Assembly: GCA_030620095.1 (NCBI GenBank)
Contig: JAUTXW010000204.1
Coordinates: 682,001 to 746,000 of the forward strand
Length of the DNA: 64,000 nt
From: Kuschelorhynchus macadamiae
Taxonomy: Eukaryota > Arthropoda > Insecta > Coleoptera > Curculionidae
Direction of reading: 5' to 3'
Part shown: in pieces, positions 43,343 through 54,947 of the stretch
Numbering within the stretch: the stretch's first letter is position 1
Layout of the letters: every line of letters starts with the position of its first letter
Translations under genes and position numbers: made by a program
The notes under the pieces: model-generated
Told to the model about the DNA's origin: nothing
Databases searched by the model: none
What the model saw: only the letters and a program-made list of their open reading frames with translations

Positions 43343-43505
43343 TTGTGCATGAAAAAAAAACATAATTTACTTCCGACGAAGATTAAGAAATGTACACGAA
43401 AAAATCCAAAGGCAAAAGACTTAAGTTACAATGCAAAAATGGATATTCATAATGCAATTTATGATTTATACACGTCAAAGACTAATATAATCTTTCAGAA
43501 ACTTT
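43343..43505 (+). repeat. Inverted partial copy of the neighbouring IS630-like transposase gene
   Basis: The plus strand from GAGCTTGTGCATGAAAAAAA through GATTAAGAAATGTACACGAA to AATGCAATTTATGATTTATA repeats, in opposite orientation and with modest divergence, the minus-strand sequence of 44665-44505. It lies next to the 3' end of that gene. Confidence 0.75.
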
Positions 43506-43519
43506 TTAATATTATAGAC

Positions 43520-44820
43520 TAAAAAATATCATCATCACTTAATCTCATCGGCTGAGTCGTCCTCAAATGGCGCAATGATCATTGGTGCTATTTCGACATC
43601 TAGAACTCGTTCTCGATTCCACCAATCCCATATTAATTAGCGTATGTTCCACAGATTTCTTCCAATACTCCGGCGTAATATAATTTAATGAATCTTGACA
43701 AACAATTTGTACTTCATCTGATGTAAGACCATCGTTCACGTGTTTCTCGTAATATGATTTTGCCCCAGCCCATATTAATTCTATTGCGTTAAACTGGCAG
43801 TGGTATGGCGGCAGTCGTAAAACCTCATGCCCATTTTCCCGTAATATTTCATCTACGGCATATATTGTTGGTTTTTAATAGATTTTGCCATTAAAAGAAG
43901 TTCTAGTTTCAGCATATTGGGTAAAGGATTTTGTTTTTGTTTTATTAGCCAGTCATAAATATCACTTTTCTTCCAGGATGAAATAGGTTGTTTATTTAAG
44001 ATTCTTGAATGATAAGATGTATTGTCCAGAATGATTAAAGATGGAGCATCTAAATTTGGAATAAGTTGTTCTTTTAACCACTTTTCAAACAGTTCACAGT
44101 TCATATTATCATGGTAGTCCATAATTTTGGATGTTGAAGAAAACAGTAAACTGGCACCTGGGAGAAATCGTGTTGAAGAACCTGCATGCAAAGTGATGAA
44201 CCGTTTTCCCGTCACACATCCCGTTTTTCTCTTGACACTTTTTACAGAATCGTCCTGCCAAGATTTCGAACCACTTCCATTACAAAATATCCAAGTCTCG
44301 TCTAAAAATACCACTTTTCTAAATTTTGAATTAACATTTTCCATGTATTTCTTTAAAAACTGGATACGCTGACTTGTTATATGTGGCAACTCGCATAAAA
44401 ATCTTCAATTACAGTCCTTTTTATATGGAAAACCCAACATTTTTATTAATTTTGACAACGATTTTAGTCCAATTTCTAATATGCGTCGATTTTTTAAAGC
44501 TGCTTTTAAAACTTGAAGGATTATATTAGTTTTTGATGTGTATAAATCGTAAATTGCATTACGAACATACATTTTTACATTGTTACTTAAGTCTTATGTT
44601 TTGGCTTTTTTTCGTGTACATTTCTTAATCTTCTTGGGTAGTAAATTATGCTTTTTCCATGCACAATTTTCTGCACAGTCCTTATACCGATTCCCAGAGC
44701 TTTTGCTGTCTTCTGGATATTGGCCGGTGAATTTTCATTTTCATAATATTTTATTAGATTTAATACCATTTTTTTCGCTCGTGGATGTAAAAAACCCGAA
44801 AATTGTTTTCTATTACTCAT
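43520..44820 (-). pseudogene. IS630/Tc1-mariner-like DDE transposase, frameshifted
   Basis: The start frame (44820-44587) reads RKQFSGFLHPRAKKMVLNLI and QKTAKALGIGIRTVQKIV, a helix-turn-helix region. A linker frame has MYVRNAIYDLYTSKTN, then LIKMLGFPYKKDCN. The nuclease frame (44389-43853) has VVFLDETWIFCN (Asp 1), HAGSSTRFLPGASLLFSS, YHDNMNCELFEKWLKEQLIP and LIILDNTSYHSRI (Asp 2). A shift near 43870 leads to HEVLRLPPYHCQFNAIELIW (catalytic Glu) and a tail to about 43520. This is a family common in insect genomes; the DDE order and motifs fit IS630-like nucleases. Broken by at least three shifts or stops. Confidence 0.75.
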
Positions 44821-45365
44821 TTTGTCACTGACTTGTCAATCTGACTTTGAAGTGACATCGCTCAAAGATTTTTGCAACTGCTGGTATTTATATGTTTATC
44901 CTCTTTTTTCATATGAAAATATCATAGGTCTATCCAAATCATCTTCCGGATTTTATGCGGAGGATATGATTACACGTAATAAAAAGTTTGTCGTTGATAA
45001 ATCGTATGACCCGCACGATAACACTCCTTTTGACTATATCAAAAATTGCATTAAGGCGACGGGGGGAATGCCCTCCTGTCAATAATACTTTGTTATCAAA
45101 ATTTCATCCTATCGCTATTATAATATATAACTCATTTGAGATTGACACATTTTTAAAAAAAGCTTATTTGTGTTCTAAAAAAATACGCTTTAATTTTTAC
45201 ACGCCCTGCTTATTATGCCTGAATACTGAAAATAAATCTTTTGGTTTTACATCAAAAAGTAATTCATTGATTGCATAATATTTTAAGAACCTTTCATACT
45301 ATAAAAAAATTAAAAAATTAAAATGAAAAAAGACCAACCTGTTGTGAAATTTCGTAATCTACTTC
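44821..45365. other. Spacer with an unassigned plus-strand reading frame
   Basis: A plus-strand frame (44822-45085) contains GFYAEDMITRNKKFVVDKS and ends GGMPSCQ. Its base composition is a little less AT-rich than its surroundings. I do not recognise it and see no start context or partner motif, so it may be chance or a scrap of an old element. Confidence 0.25.
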
Positions 45366-45437
45366 GATACAAATTTTAAACTATTTTTGTATAGGTCGAG
45401 CTGTTTAAATTACATCTGGGTGAATTCTACCTGTTGA

Positions 45438-45705
<268 letters not shown>

Positions 45706-46165
45706 ATCAACTTTTTCTGTCCAGTGGCAACCTAGGTCATGCGGAGGTTCTATGAAAAGGTCGTCTAAAACTGAATCCGAATCTAGCAACAATTTAGGGG
45801 TCTGCTGATTTCGTTACAATAAAATGAGTTCATATAAGTTTTTAATTAATTAACGGAAGATAAAAAACTTGATATACTCCTATCAATACAAGAAAGTTCA
45901 CATTCTTTAACTAATACCTTAGCGGTAAATAACGATGTCAGTAGAGCTTCTGTACAGCGATTTATTACAGTATTACCCGTATAAAGTGCATATTGTATAG
46001 GAAGTACAAGTAAAGTGAATTTGCCTACGGTAGGAGATTACAGTTCTGTGAAAAAATGATGGATGATACAAATTTTAAACTATTTTTGTATAGGTCGAGC
46101 TGTTTAAATTACATCCTGGTAAATTCTACCTGTAGAATACATATATACCTATATATTTATATATA

Positions 46166-46328
<163 letters not shown>

Positions 46329-46649
46329 GCAAGAATTTTTCACAAAAAAACGCTGGAACTTGTGAAATGGTTTTGATGCTTGTTCGTCATTCTGTAATAT
46401 TTTCAGCCCCCTCCTTGTAACTCCTTAATTGGTAGGCACCCAACTTTTTCTGTCCAGTGGCAACCTAGGTCATGCGGGGGTTCTATGAAAAGGTCGTCTA
46501 AAACTGAATCCGAATCTAGCAACAATTTAGGGGTCTGCTTATTTCGTTACAATAAAATGAGTTCATATAAGTTTTTAATTAATTAACAGAAGATAAAAAA
46601 CATGATATACTCCTATCAATACTAGAAAGTCCACATTCTTCAACTAATA

Positions 46650-47360
46650 CCTTAGCGGTAAATAACTATGTCAGTAGAGCTTCTGTACAGCGATTATTAA
46701 AGTATTACCCGTATAAAGTGCATGTTGTACAGGAAGTACAAGTAAAGTGAATATGCCTACGGTAGATTACAGTTCTGTGAAAAGTTATGGAAAGATATGA
46801 CGAAAATATCATATTTTTTCAAAATATTATCTTCTCTGATGAGGCTACATTTTATTTAAATGGAATAATCAATAGACATAATTATCGATTCTGGTCTAAT
46901 CCAAATTCACAGTGGATACTGAGGGACATACACAACATCCCCACAAAGTCAATGTGTGAGGGCTGGCATAATAAATAACCGAATTTTAGAACCACATTTC
47001 TTTGATGAAAAGCTTACTGCTAAGCGTTACTTGGATTTCTTCTTCCTTCACTTTGGTATAAAAGTTCGAAGGTACTTAGACAAAATTTTTCCAAATCGGT
47101 GGATAGGTCGACGGGGTTCCATTGAATGGCCACCGAAGTGTCTAGAGCTTACACTACTGCATTTCTTTCTAGGAGGCATTTGAAAAGGAGAGTGTTTGAA
47201 AATGGACCAAACAGCGTTGAGGATCTACAAAATAGAATAGGTATGGAGGTTACTAATTTACCAGACGAAAATATTGAGTAAGAAGTGCGGCTGATAGTAT
47301 TTACTACAGACTCAGTGCATGTTAAGTAGAAGGTGTTGTGTGGCATTTATTACATTAGCC
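46650..47360 (+). pseudogene. DUF4817-type mariner transposase remnant
   Basis: Pieces in order: NNYVSRASVQRLLKYY-like HTH linker (about 46655-46740), IIFSDEATFYLNGIINRHN (Asp 1), RAGIINNRILEPHFFDEKL, then a deletion that removes the second Asp, then KIFPNRWIGRRGSIEWPPK with CLEL in place of SPDL, so the third Asp is also lost. The C-terminus reads HLKRRVFENGPNSVEDLQNR to about 47330. A CCTGTATA word at 47460 may be the remains of its right end. Confidence 0.7.
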
Positions 47361-48621
47361 AAATCGGGTGAGTGCTAAGGATCCCCCTCGAATGTTCCAG
47401 AGTTTTTGTGAAAATGAGTAATACAAAAGGTATGAATTTTATGCGTTTCTTTTGAGCAAGCCTGTATATTCGTAAACTAAATAAGAGTGTACTATTAAAA
47501 AATAAGATAACTAATTCGTACCCTTCTGACGCCCTAAGATTTGTTTGTTGAAATATGCAAAGAAAAAAACCATAACATTAAAACTACCAAGAACAACCAG
47601 ATGGGGTTCGACTAGCGAATGTTTCGAGTGATTTACGAAATATAAAACAGGGCTTGGGGTATTAGTTGTGCACGAGGACACAGAGACGATTTTTTGAGGT
47701 ATACAAAAAAAAGGTTCGAACTTTTTTAAATAGAGATACTTGGGATAAAGTAGGTAGATTTTTTGACTAATTTAGAGCCGCTTTCAAAGTGGATATTACA
47801 TTTAGCCCAGTAAGTACGGGGGTTGAAAACAAAAAGTACCCGAAGACTGATTTTTTGTCGAGACAATCTTTTTTTGTATGCAGAATATAGGAAGAAAATA
47901 TTTTTCTGTTATCGAACAGAGAAAATTATTACGATCAAACCACTTCATACCATTTTTTTCGAAAATGCAGTGTTTAAGCCGTAAATTCAATCAAGTACTA
48001 TCTATGGTAAAGTTATAATAATCTGTTCAAAAAATAACGTAGAGGAATAAAAAAAAATGCAGTCCCAAGGTAAATTATTCAATTTTTAAGCTTTATCATT
48101 AGATGACCATATTATTTCGGTACTTATTAAAAACAAAATTTTTTAGAACGAAACTGCCACAACCTGTTTAAAGGGCAATAATGCCTCTTTGGAATAGGCC
48201 AATTTGGATTAAATTTGATTACCTGGCCTGAAAAACGAGATTGAAAATCGAGAAAAATAGGGCATGATGAATAATTTCAGTTGTAGGACGGTAAAAATGC
48301 ATTAAAAAAGAACTGGAGCATATAATCAATTTGAGTTTAATTGAGAATGATAGATACAGGTCTTGTTTCATGAATACATCCAAGTCCAAAATTGCGCTTT
48401 TTTCCTTTGATCTCGTTCTTTTAGTCTCTCGGGTATATTCTTACAGCAACCGATGTTGAAAGAATAAGTAAAGGTTTTGACTTAAGAATTCTTACAATTA
48501 CTTTGACCCTTCCAATGTATAAAGAATGAAGAACGGGATTATACATAGAGCTGCCGAGGCAGCCATGACAGTTGCGAGCAGTGGTCTCAACTGCCTCGCC
48601 AGCCGTCGTCTGTATTACGAA
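47361..48621. other. AT-rich spacer, nothing recognised
   Basis: No supported gene. A minus-strand frame at 48421-48654 covers a slightly GC-richer block with a GCTGGCGAGGCAGTTGAGAC word, but I recognise no domain or splice pattern. Confidence 0.35.
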
Positions 48622-48824
48622 ACGACAGAACTCAAAAACTAAGAAAGATATCAAAATGCGGTTTGAACAGAATTATCAAGAATTTTTTAAAGTTTTTTTT
48701 TGACGATGTTGCCAAATTTTTAAATTCATTGCGGTATTATTTTGATATATATATTTGTTTTAATGAATATTACTCGATTATTTCACATAGAACACCTTGT
48801 ATATTTTATCACCAGAAGAATACT
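48622..48824 (+). repeat. Inverted arm A with an internal mariner-like end
   Basis: From AACTCAAAAACTAAGAAAGA to CACCAGAAGAATAC. It is matched in reverse complement by 49566-49757. It contains AACACCTTGTATATTTTA at about 48790, a degraded mariner terminus that does not coincide with the arm boundary. Confidence 0.7.
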
Positions 48825-49239
48825 TTTCTATTTCTCAAAAATGTATACATTGTTTTAATTTATTATTAGTTTATTTAATTTATTATCAATTCGAATTAAC
48901 TTAAACAAATTAAATAACATAAGCTAACTAAACTTAAAAGCATCTCCAGTGCTACGTTTTTTTTTCCGATTGCGTCATTTATTCTAATTTGTTGAACTCA
49001 TAGCAAAATAATTCTTCTTGAAATTGGATTCCTATTAAAAATTGCCCGAAAACGTCTTCTGGTGAGAGTAATTGATTTTAATTCAGTACATAGGGTCACT
49101 TTGTATTTGTATTTTTTCTAGTAAGGTTAACATTTTTTAAAAGTGGGACAGGGTTTTAGTAAAGGTAAGAGTGACACTGTCATCTTTTAAAATATCTAAT
49201 AAAAAACAAAATTATTATTAATTTGCAACCATTTTAAGA
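48825..49239. other. Spacer between inverted arms
   Basis: AT-rich, with nothing recognised before the Penelope fragment. Confidence 0.35.
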
Positions 49240-49505
49240 AATCATGGTTCTTGGGATTAGATCGTGTCAAAATGGAATCACTTTCCGACGTTTCGCATTC
49301 GATTGCACGGGGCATCTTCAGGGATCTTCATACTTCGCGAGTTCGTAACACTGAATGAGCTACGAGAGATCCAGGTCGGCTATTTATAGTCGACCTGTGT
49401 TTACCGAAGCGTGACTCGGTGTAACGATCGGTTTCAACGTAAATTTCAATAGATGCGTTTATACTTCGGTTCAGCATTTTGTTAGTTCGTTGAAAACTGC
49501 ATTTT
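49240..49505 (-). mobile_element. Penelope-like element 3' fragment (family 1)
   Basis: Matches the 3' ends at 58150-58420 and 59880-60110: TTCTTGGGATTAGATCGTGT, the hammerhead-like block, CACTGAATGAGCTACGAGAG, the TATAAATAGCCGACC word on the minus strand, and GGTTTCAACGTAAATTTCA. Only about 265 bp remain and no coding part is left. Confidence 0.75.
49287..49321 (-). ncRNA. Hammerhead-like motif, Penelope fragment
   Basis: The minus strand has CUGAAGA, then UGCCCCGUGCAAUCGAAUGC, then GAAAC and GUC. Core blocks are present, but stem II is imperfect compared with the inferred GCCCC/GGGGC form. Confidence 0.5.
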
Positions 49506-49565
49506 CTATTGTCTAGTTTCAATACAAATAAAATAGTGTATACATTTTTAAAAGTAAAAAGGTCG

Positions 49566-49757
49566 GGCATTCTTCTGGTGGTAAAATATACAGCGTGAGC
49601 CGTTTAAAATAATCGAGTAATATTCACTAAAATAAATACTTATTTTAAAAAAAATACCGCAATGAATTTGGAGATTTGGTAACACCGTCAAAAAATTCTT
49701 AGTAATTCTATCAAAACCGGGTTTTGATATCTTTCTTAGTTTTTGAGTTAATCAGCA
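49566..49757 (-). repeat. Inverted arm B
   Basis: Reverse-complement match to 48622-48824, including TATACAGCGTGAGCCGTTTA (about 49587) and CTTTCTTAGTTTTTGAGTTA at the outer side. The Penelope 3' fragment lies between the two arms. Confidence 0.7.
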
Positions 49758-50399
49758 ATATAATGTGATACCTTTGGATGGGACACTCAGTAGTATATTG
49801 AGTAAGAAGAAGAAGAAGCCAACTTTTATACACGAAAGTGATGTTTGCGACCCAAGTCGAAGGCTTACAATAATAATTTTAATTATTAATGGTCACTCTG
49901 TTTATAGAGTATTTGCGTCGTCACTTTGACAATTAGGAAGTTTCCATTCTTTTTATTTTTTCTATAAATTCTTTCCTCAAAGAGCTTAAATTGTTGCGAA
50001 GATCGTTTTGATGTAAGTGCTCATAACATAATATTTTATCGATTTTGTTATAAACATTATTTTAGTGTTATTTTTCATCAAATCTGTCATACAATAATCT
50101 CGGCCATAATATTAAATACTAAATTTATTAAAACTTTTTAATTCAATTCTTTTATTATTTTTAACCCCCGACAAAAGAGGGGCATTATTATATAATTGAC
50201 ACTGGCGTCCGCACCCCGCGAAGGTTTCTGTGTTAAAAATGTTATATATAGGATACTCCAAATAAGAGATACCTATAGATTTGGTTACTTTTATTTAGAT
50301 TTGGTTTTGGTAAGTTGTTGTGGGCCCCTACGCAATTGTATTAAAAATTTTATGTATGACATAAATTAAGTCAAAGATATTTTAGGACAAAAAAGTAAA
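49758..50399. other. AT-rich spacer, nothing recognised
   Basis: No supported gene or repeat. Confidence 0.35.
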
Positions 50400-50697
50400 A
50401 TATAATTTATAGATTAAAATAAAACTATAAAGTACCCTTTTGTCAGTAACGCACTGAAAGAATAATGTATTTTACTTAAAAAATATGTTGTTAAATGACT
50501 ATGTCAAAAGCGTGATGCGCTTTTTGATTACGTTTATTTGAGAAGCATGTAGTTTTAATTAATTTAGACAAAGTGCCCTACGCTTTTGGTATAATCTTTG
50601 ACCAAAATATTTTTTAAGTAAAATACATTATTTTCTACTTTTTGGTGCGTTACTGACAAAATTATGTTTTGTAGTTTTTCTGTTAACTATAATTTAT
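50400..50697. repeat. ~300-bp near-palindromic element (MITE-like)
   Basis: GTCAGTAACGCACTGAAAGA with ATGTATTTTACTTAAAAAAT (50450-50490) is matched in reverse complement by TTTTTTAAGTAAAATACATT and GGTGCGTTACTGAC (50608-50656). Outer parts also pair (ATAATTTATAG against CTATAATTTAT). It could fold into one long hairpin and has no coding frame. Family unknown. Confidence 0.7.
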
Positions 50698-51879
50698 TGT
50701 ATGCCAAGTTTTAATATAATTTATTAATAACTAAAATCTGGAGTTCTTCCAGACAAATTCATTTGTCAATAAGTTCCAAACGTGAACCAAGAAGTTGTGT
50801 TGAGTAAAATGTTTATTAACGACAGATATTGATTTGCTACATGAAAATCAATCGATAGAGTTCGTTTCTTGCAAAGTGAACGTTGAACTAGATCCTCTCG
50901 AAATACCTGCGGCTAACAATGAAAAAAGTATGGTGATACATCATGAAAAAAATTGAAAGATAAAATATGCCAGACTAAAAAACTTACAGTTCTAGTATTT
51001 GCTCAAGTAAACACGATAATCTAGAAAACCACACTGAATCAGACATAAGTTTTTCTAAGTCTGATAGTTTAAGTTAAGATGACGACAATAAAAGAAAATA
51101 AGAAAAATGAAAGCACAAAAAAATATACTCTATTAAGAATATCTTCTAACCCTCAACTATACTTAGGACTATCGGGGAAATTTTTTTCTTATTAATCTTT
51201 TGGTTCAAAATATTCACCAACCACAGATATATATTTTGATAGCACTTAAAAAATTAGATTGAACGATTCTTTTACACAAAACTTGTATATCTTCCTAAAC
51301 CAAGCAAGGTTTTTAAGAACCTATAGCTTTTCGCAAATGTTTCGGCAAACCACAGTCCATAATAGATTTCTTTGAAATATGGATCGAAAAGCTCAGCAAC
51401 GCCCAGCCATTAACGTGAACCGAATATAAAAGTTGTAATACTTTGAAATATTTAATTCAATAACACCTGATGGCTTTATAAATTTTATTTCGGAAGGATA
51501 TGGTTTTACCGAAAAAACAAAACTCTTCTTTAAAATTTGTGTAACGAGCAAGTAGAATCTACTAACATAAAATACATAATGTTTTAACTCTTTTTATGGG
51601 TAATGTGTCTTTAAACCAGTAGACTCTCAATATCTGTTCTACTAACCATCTGTTTGACAATAAGCAGCATGGTAAAGTTTTGAGGGCATAATACAACCCA
51701 ATTCATACAATAAAGGACAGGCCAACTGAGCATGTTTTGGTTGCAGAAAGAAACAAATAATTCGGGATTATTGGACGCCATTTAATCTTCTTTCTTGAGA
51801 TTGATTGTACAGCATAAGTTGAGAATTGATATTTAACTCAGATTTGCCTAGATCTTGTTTTAAAAATGTAGTTTCCTTG
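50698..51879. other. Spacer, nothing recognised
   Basis: No supported gene. Part of 51500-51880 might belong to the same decayed element as the SWIM fragment that follows, but no motif is clear. Confidence 0.3.
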
Positions 51880-52270
51880 GTTCTTAGGTAAAGTGAAGCT
51901 ATCTGTTTGTTACGTTATCCGTACTATTAGGTGACATGTCTTTTGCTTTAGTAAATTTTAAGTTGCTACCAACTATAGATAGTTTTGCATTGACCCAGTA
52001 GCCTTTTGCTGATGTTGGGAAAGGCTTCTTACTTCTTCTGTGCAACCACAAAATCAAAGCGACTTCATGCTTGCAACCACCTTCACGAGCAGCACAGTCT
52101 TGGCATTCAACCTTCTTCATTGCATTTGAATATACAATGATACGGTGTTTTCCTGACTTTATGTTCTGGAGTTATGCATGCCTTGACCATGCATATATTC
52201 GCTTCCCTTTTAATTTGTCCATATCCTGTAGCTTCGTCCGCATAACTATTTCTTCCAGATCTATAATAAT
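51880..52270 (-). pseudogene. SWIM zinc-finger protein fragment
   Basis: On the minus strand VKACITPEHKVRKTPYHCIF leads, after a shift, to VECQDCAAREGGCKHEVALI and LWLHRRSKKPFPTSAKGYW. This gives the Cys-x-Cys...Cys-x-His spacing of a SWIM zinc finger. Fragments of this type (KHxxAFLxWVHRRSEEP) occur in multi-copy insect proteins that may be derived from mobile elements. Only this domain is visible; upstream and downstream exons or domains were not found. A stop and a shift between the two halves make it a pseudogene. Confidence 0.6.
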
Positions 52271-52285
52271 TTAACTATAAATATG

Positions 52286-52473
52286 CAGGTCATTCCGTTT
52301 AAAATAAGAAAGTTTACACCTGCTCACAAAAAGTAAACACCCTGTATATATGAAAATGAAAAAAAAATAAAAAAAAATTTATCCAAGAAGAAATTTTTGT
52401 ATTTAAAGTTTTTTCCTAAACCCCTCTGTTTCTGAGATAAGGTAGTGGGTTATGTTACGTGTGCCACTATGTA
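52286..52473 (+). repeat. Solo mariner arm with paired end motifs
   Basis: TATGCAGGTCATTCCGTTTA (52286) and AAACACCCTGTATATA (about 52336) bracket about 55 bp. What follows, TTTTTGTATTTAAAGTTTTT and GAGATAAGGTAGTGGGTTAT, parallels the outer arm of the 40.6-kb mariner (ACTTTTGTATTTAACTTTTT, CTAGATAAAGTACTGTATC). It abuts the terminus of the next mariner. Confidence 0.55.
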
Positions 52474-52815
52474 CAGGGTATTCGAATTTCGATGGTTTTG
52501 CGGGGTATCTCCCTTATTACTGAAGATAGAGAGATGTGGTTTTCGCAACACTGTGTAGTAGCCTTAATATTTAATATATATAGTATTTTTGTGAAAGCAA
52601 AGAAGCCACAAACAAATTTTTCCTAGCCCTTTTCGTTTTTGGGATGAAATTGAAAATTTTGCGATTTCAGGTACCTCTCGTATCTCGATGGCCTGGCAAC
52701 TTGCCAAAAAGGTGAAAACTAACATCGATAGAGTTTTTTGTGTAGAATCCAGTGATGTAGTTAGTTTTTGGTTAGATACTATCGTTTTCGAGGTATAGAC
52801 TAAAATTGAGTTTTT
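52474..52815 (+). repeat. Left TIR arm of the 52-kb mariner
   Basis: Outer CAGGGTATTCG. The inner part is CTATCGTTTTCGAGGTATAG, after which it departs from the right arm, which there has a second terminus. Confidence 0.78.
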
Positions 52816-53339
52816 CAGTCAATTTAAAGAAATTTTAATCTGTTTTTCTAGTAGGCCATGAAAATTGTGTGTTAATTTTCTAAATCTGAATTATCTGTAC
52901 CAAAGTTTGTTATAATATCATAATTAAACAATAAATCAATAAATAAAGATACATACCTACTATTTAGTATTTACCCTGGACAACACAACTAACACAAATA
53001 CTTAGGAAATCTAATAAAAAAAATATATACCTATTATACACTAAAAATGTTTTATTTACAACAAATGACGTTGGATTTTTAATACTTTTCTAATTAATTT
53101 TAAATATAACATGCTTGTTTGTTTTATACAGTGCCAGGAAAATCCGGATGAAAAATACGATGTCACTAAATTTCCAATAAAATTAATTATAATTAAAATA
53201 TTTGAAAAGTAGATTAGCAGTTTTGTTGACAATTGATAAGAAAAAACATCTTTTACATCGCCATGTATAATAAAATAATTCAATTTAATTTATTTTGAAT
53301 ATGTCGTTCTATAATCTATATATCGGTAGATAAGTATTT

Positions 53340-54312
53340 ATTCCTTATAGATACCCAGAACGAAGACAGCCCGATAAGAGATTATTTTCAAGAATAAAAG
53401 TAATTCTGATCAATCACTGATCAATCAAAGTACCGCGACCGAAATCATATTACAAAGAAAATCGGGAAACTGAAGAGATTAATGTTTTAACTGCCGTTGT
53501 AATCAATCCGTCAACTTCCTGTCAAAAAGTCGAGGATGAAGTGGGAGTACCTAAGTCAACATTGCAGACTATTCTAAAAACATACCATTTCAAACTATAT
53601 AAATATAAGTTAGTGCACCATTTGCACCCGGAAGATGCACAGCGTCGCATAAATTTCTGCAATTGGTACATTCATATAACTAATACCGAAATAAATTTCG
53701 AAAGAAGAGTTATATGGTCCGACGAGGCATATATCTCAAGTGCAGGTATTCTAAATCGACACAATAATAGATACTGGTCCAAAGAAAATGAACACGTTAT
53801 ATTTCCACGCGAACAACAAGGCAGGTTTGGATTTAGCGTGTCCTGCTTTATCCTTGGCACAAAAATAAGGTATGTCATTTAAAACGGTAGTCTTACTGGA
53901 AACCGGTACCTAGAGATACTGAAAAATACGCTTCCTGATTTATTAAAATAATATTTCTTTGGCACAATTACTTTAGTTTTGTACCTTTTTAGAAAATGAA
54001 TTTCTAGGTCGCTCGATTGGTACAAATGCGGCTGTAAGATGGCCGTCTAGGTCGCCAGATTTGTCGGTCCTAGACTTTTTTCTATGGGGATATCTTGAAG
54101 GCATTATCTACCAAAGGCAACACCACACGATCGAAGATCTACAAAACGACACAAGAAGAGCCTTTAGATATTTACAAGCTCGCCAAATGATTATGCTTAA
54201 CGCATTAAGTAGAATAAGAAAGATGTGTGATATGTGTATAATGGGGAACAGTTCGAACAGTATCTGTAATTTCTACACCCTGCATAGCCTTTTTTTTCAA
54301 TTTAGTCAATAG
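53340..54312 (+). pseudogene. DUF4817-type mariner transposase, missing the second catalytic motif
   Basis: Starts with RYPERRQPDKRLFSRIK near 53347, then frame 53541-53882: VGVPKSTLQTILKTYHF, YKLVHHLHPEDAQRRINF and RRVIWSDEAYISSAGILNR (Asp 1), then REQQGRFGFSVSC. A stop follows, then a gap in which the QQDGAPxH block (Asp 2) is missing. It then reads VRWPSRSPDLSVLDFFLWGY (Asp 3), HTIEDLQNDTRRAF and LSRIRKMCDMCI to a stop at 54312. It is related to the copy at 18905-19815. No intact start was found. Confidence 0.78.
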
Positions 54313-54607
54313 TAAGTATTTGACAGAATACAATTCTATTGTCAACATTAGAAAAATAATTAAATTATCGTCATATGTATATATTTTGAGTTTATAATGT
54401 GTTTTTAGTAGATTTCTTAGATGTTTGGGTGTTTCCCTAGCGTAAAAATTAAATAGTATGAATCTTTGTTAAATGATTTGTTGTTTTATAATGATATTAT
54501 AACAAACTTTGGTACAGATAACTCAGATTTAGAAAATTAATAAATATGAAGTGTTATATATTTTTGAGAAGGTAAAAATGAGCGGAAACCAAATATTAAA
54601 AAATATA

Positions 54608-54947
54608 CAGGGTATCCCTTTTAAAAAACCCAACTTTAGTATATAGCTCGAAAACGACAGTAGCTAACCAAAAACTGGTGACGCCCCTGGATTCTACGCA
54701 AAAAACTCTATCGAAGTTAGTTTTCACCTTTTCGGTAAGTTGCCAGACCATCGAGATACGAGGAGTACCTAAAAACGCAATACTTTCAATTTCACCCTCT
54801 ATCTCAAAAACAAAGAGGGCAAGGAAAAATTTGTTTGTAGCTTCTTTGGTTTCACTAAAAAGGAGCACAGTGTTGCGAAAACCGCATCTATCTATCTTCT
54901 GTAATAAGGGAGATACCCCGGAAAACCATCGAAATTCGGATACCCTG
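54608..54947 (-). repeat. Right TIR arm of the 52-kb mariner, MITE-like
   Basis: 340 bp with CAGGGTATCCC at one side and GGATACCCTG at the other, both next to TA. It therefore looks like a stand-alone MITE as well as a TIR arm. Confidence 0.75.

Larger units (their letters stand above)
52474..54947 (+). mobile_element. Long-TIR Tc1/mariner (DUF4817 type), inactive
   Basis: The left terminus CAGGGTATTCGAATTTCG at 52474 follows TA. The right terminus CGAAATTCGGATACCCTG ends at 54947 and is followed by TA. Arms 52474-52815 and about 54608-54947 are inverted copies with moderate divergence (GGTTTTCGCAACACTGTG, TATCTCGATGGCCTGGCAAC). The right arm also begins at its inner side with TATACAGGGTATCCC, so it has mariner-like ends at both sides. 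Transposase at 53340-54312. Confidence 0.82.

Noticed and set aside
44945..45085. Plus-strand frame ending GGMPSCQ as a possible gene
   Set aside because: No recognised motif, no start context and no splice or repeat partner; kept only as an unassigned frame.
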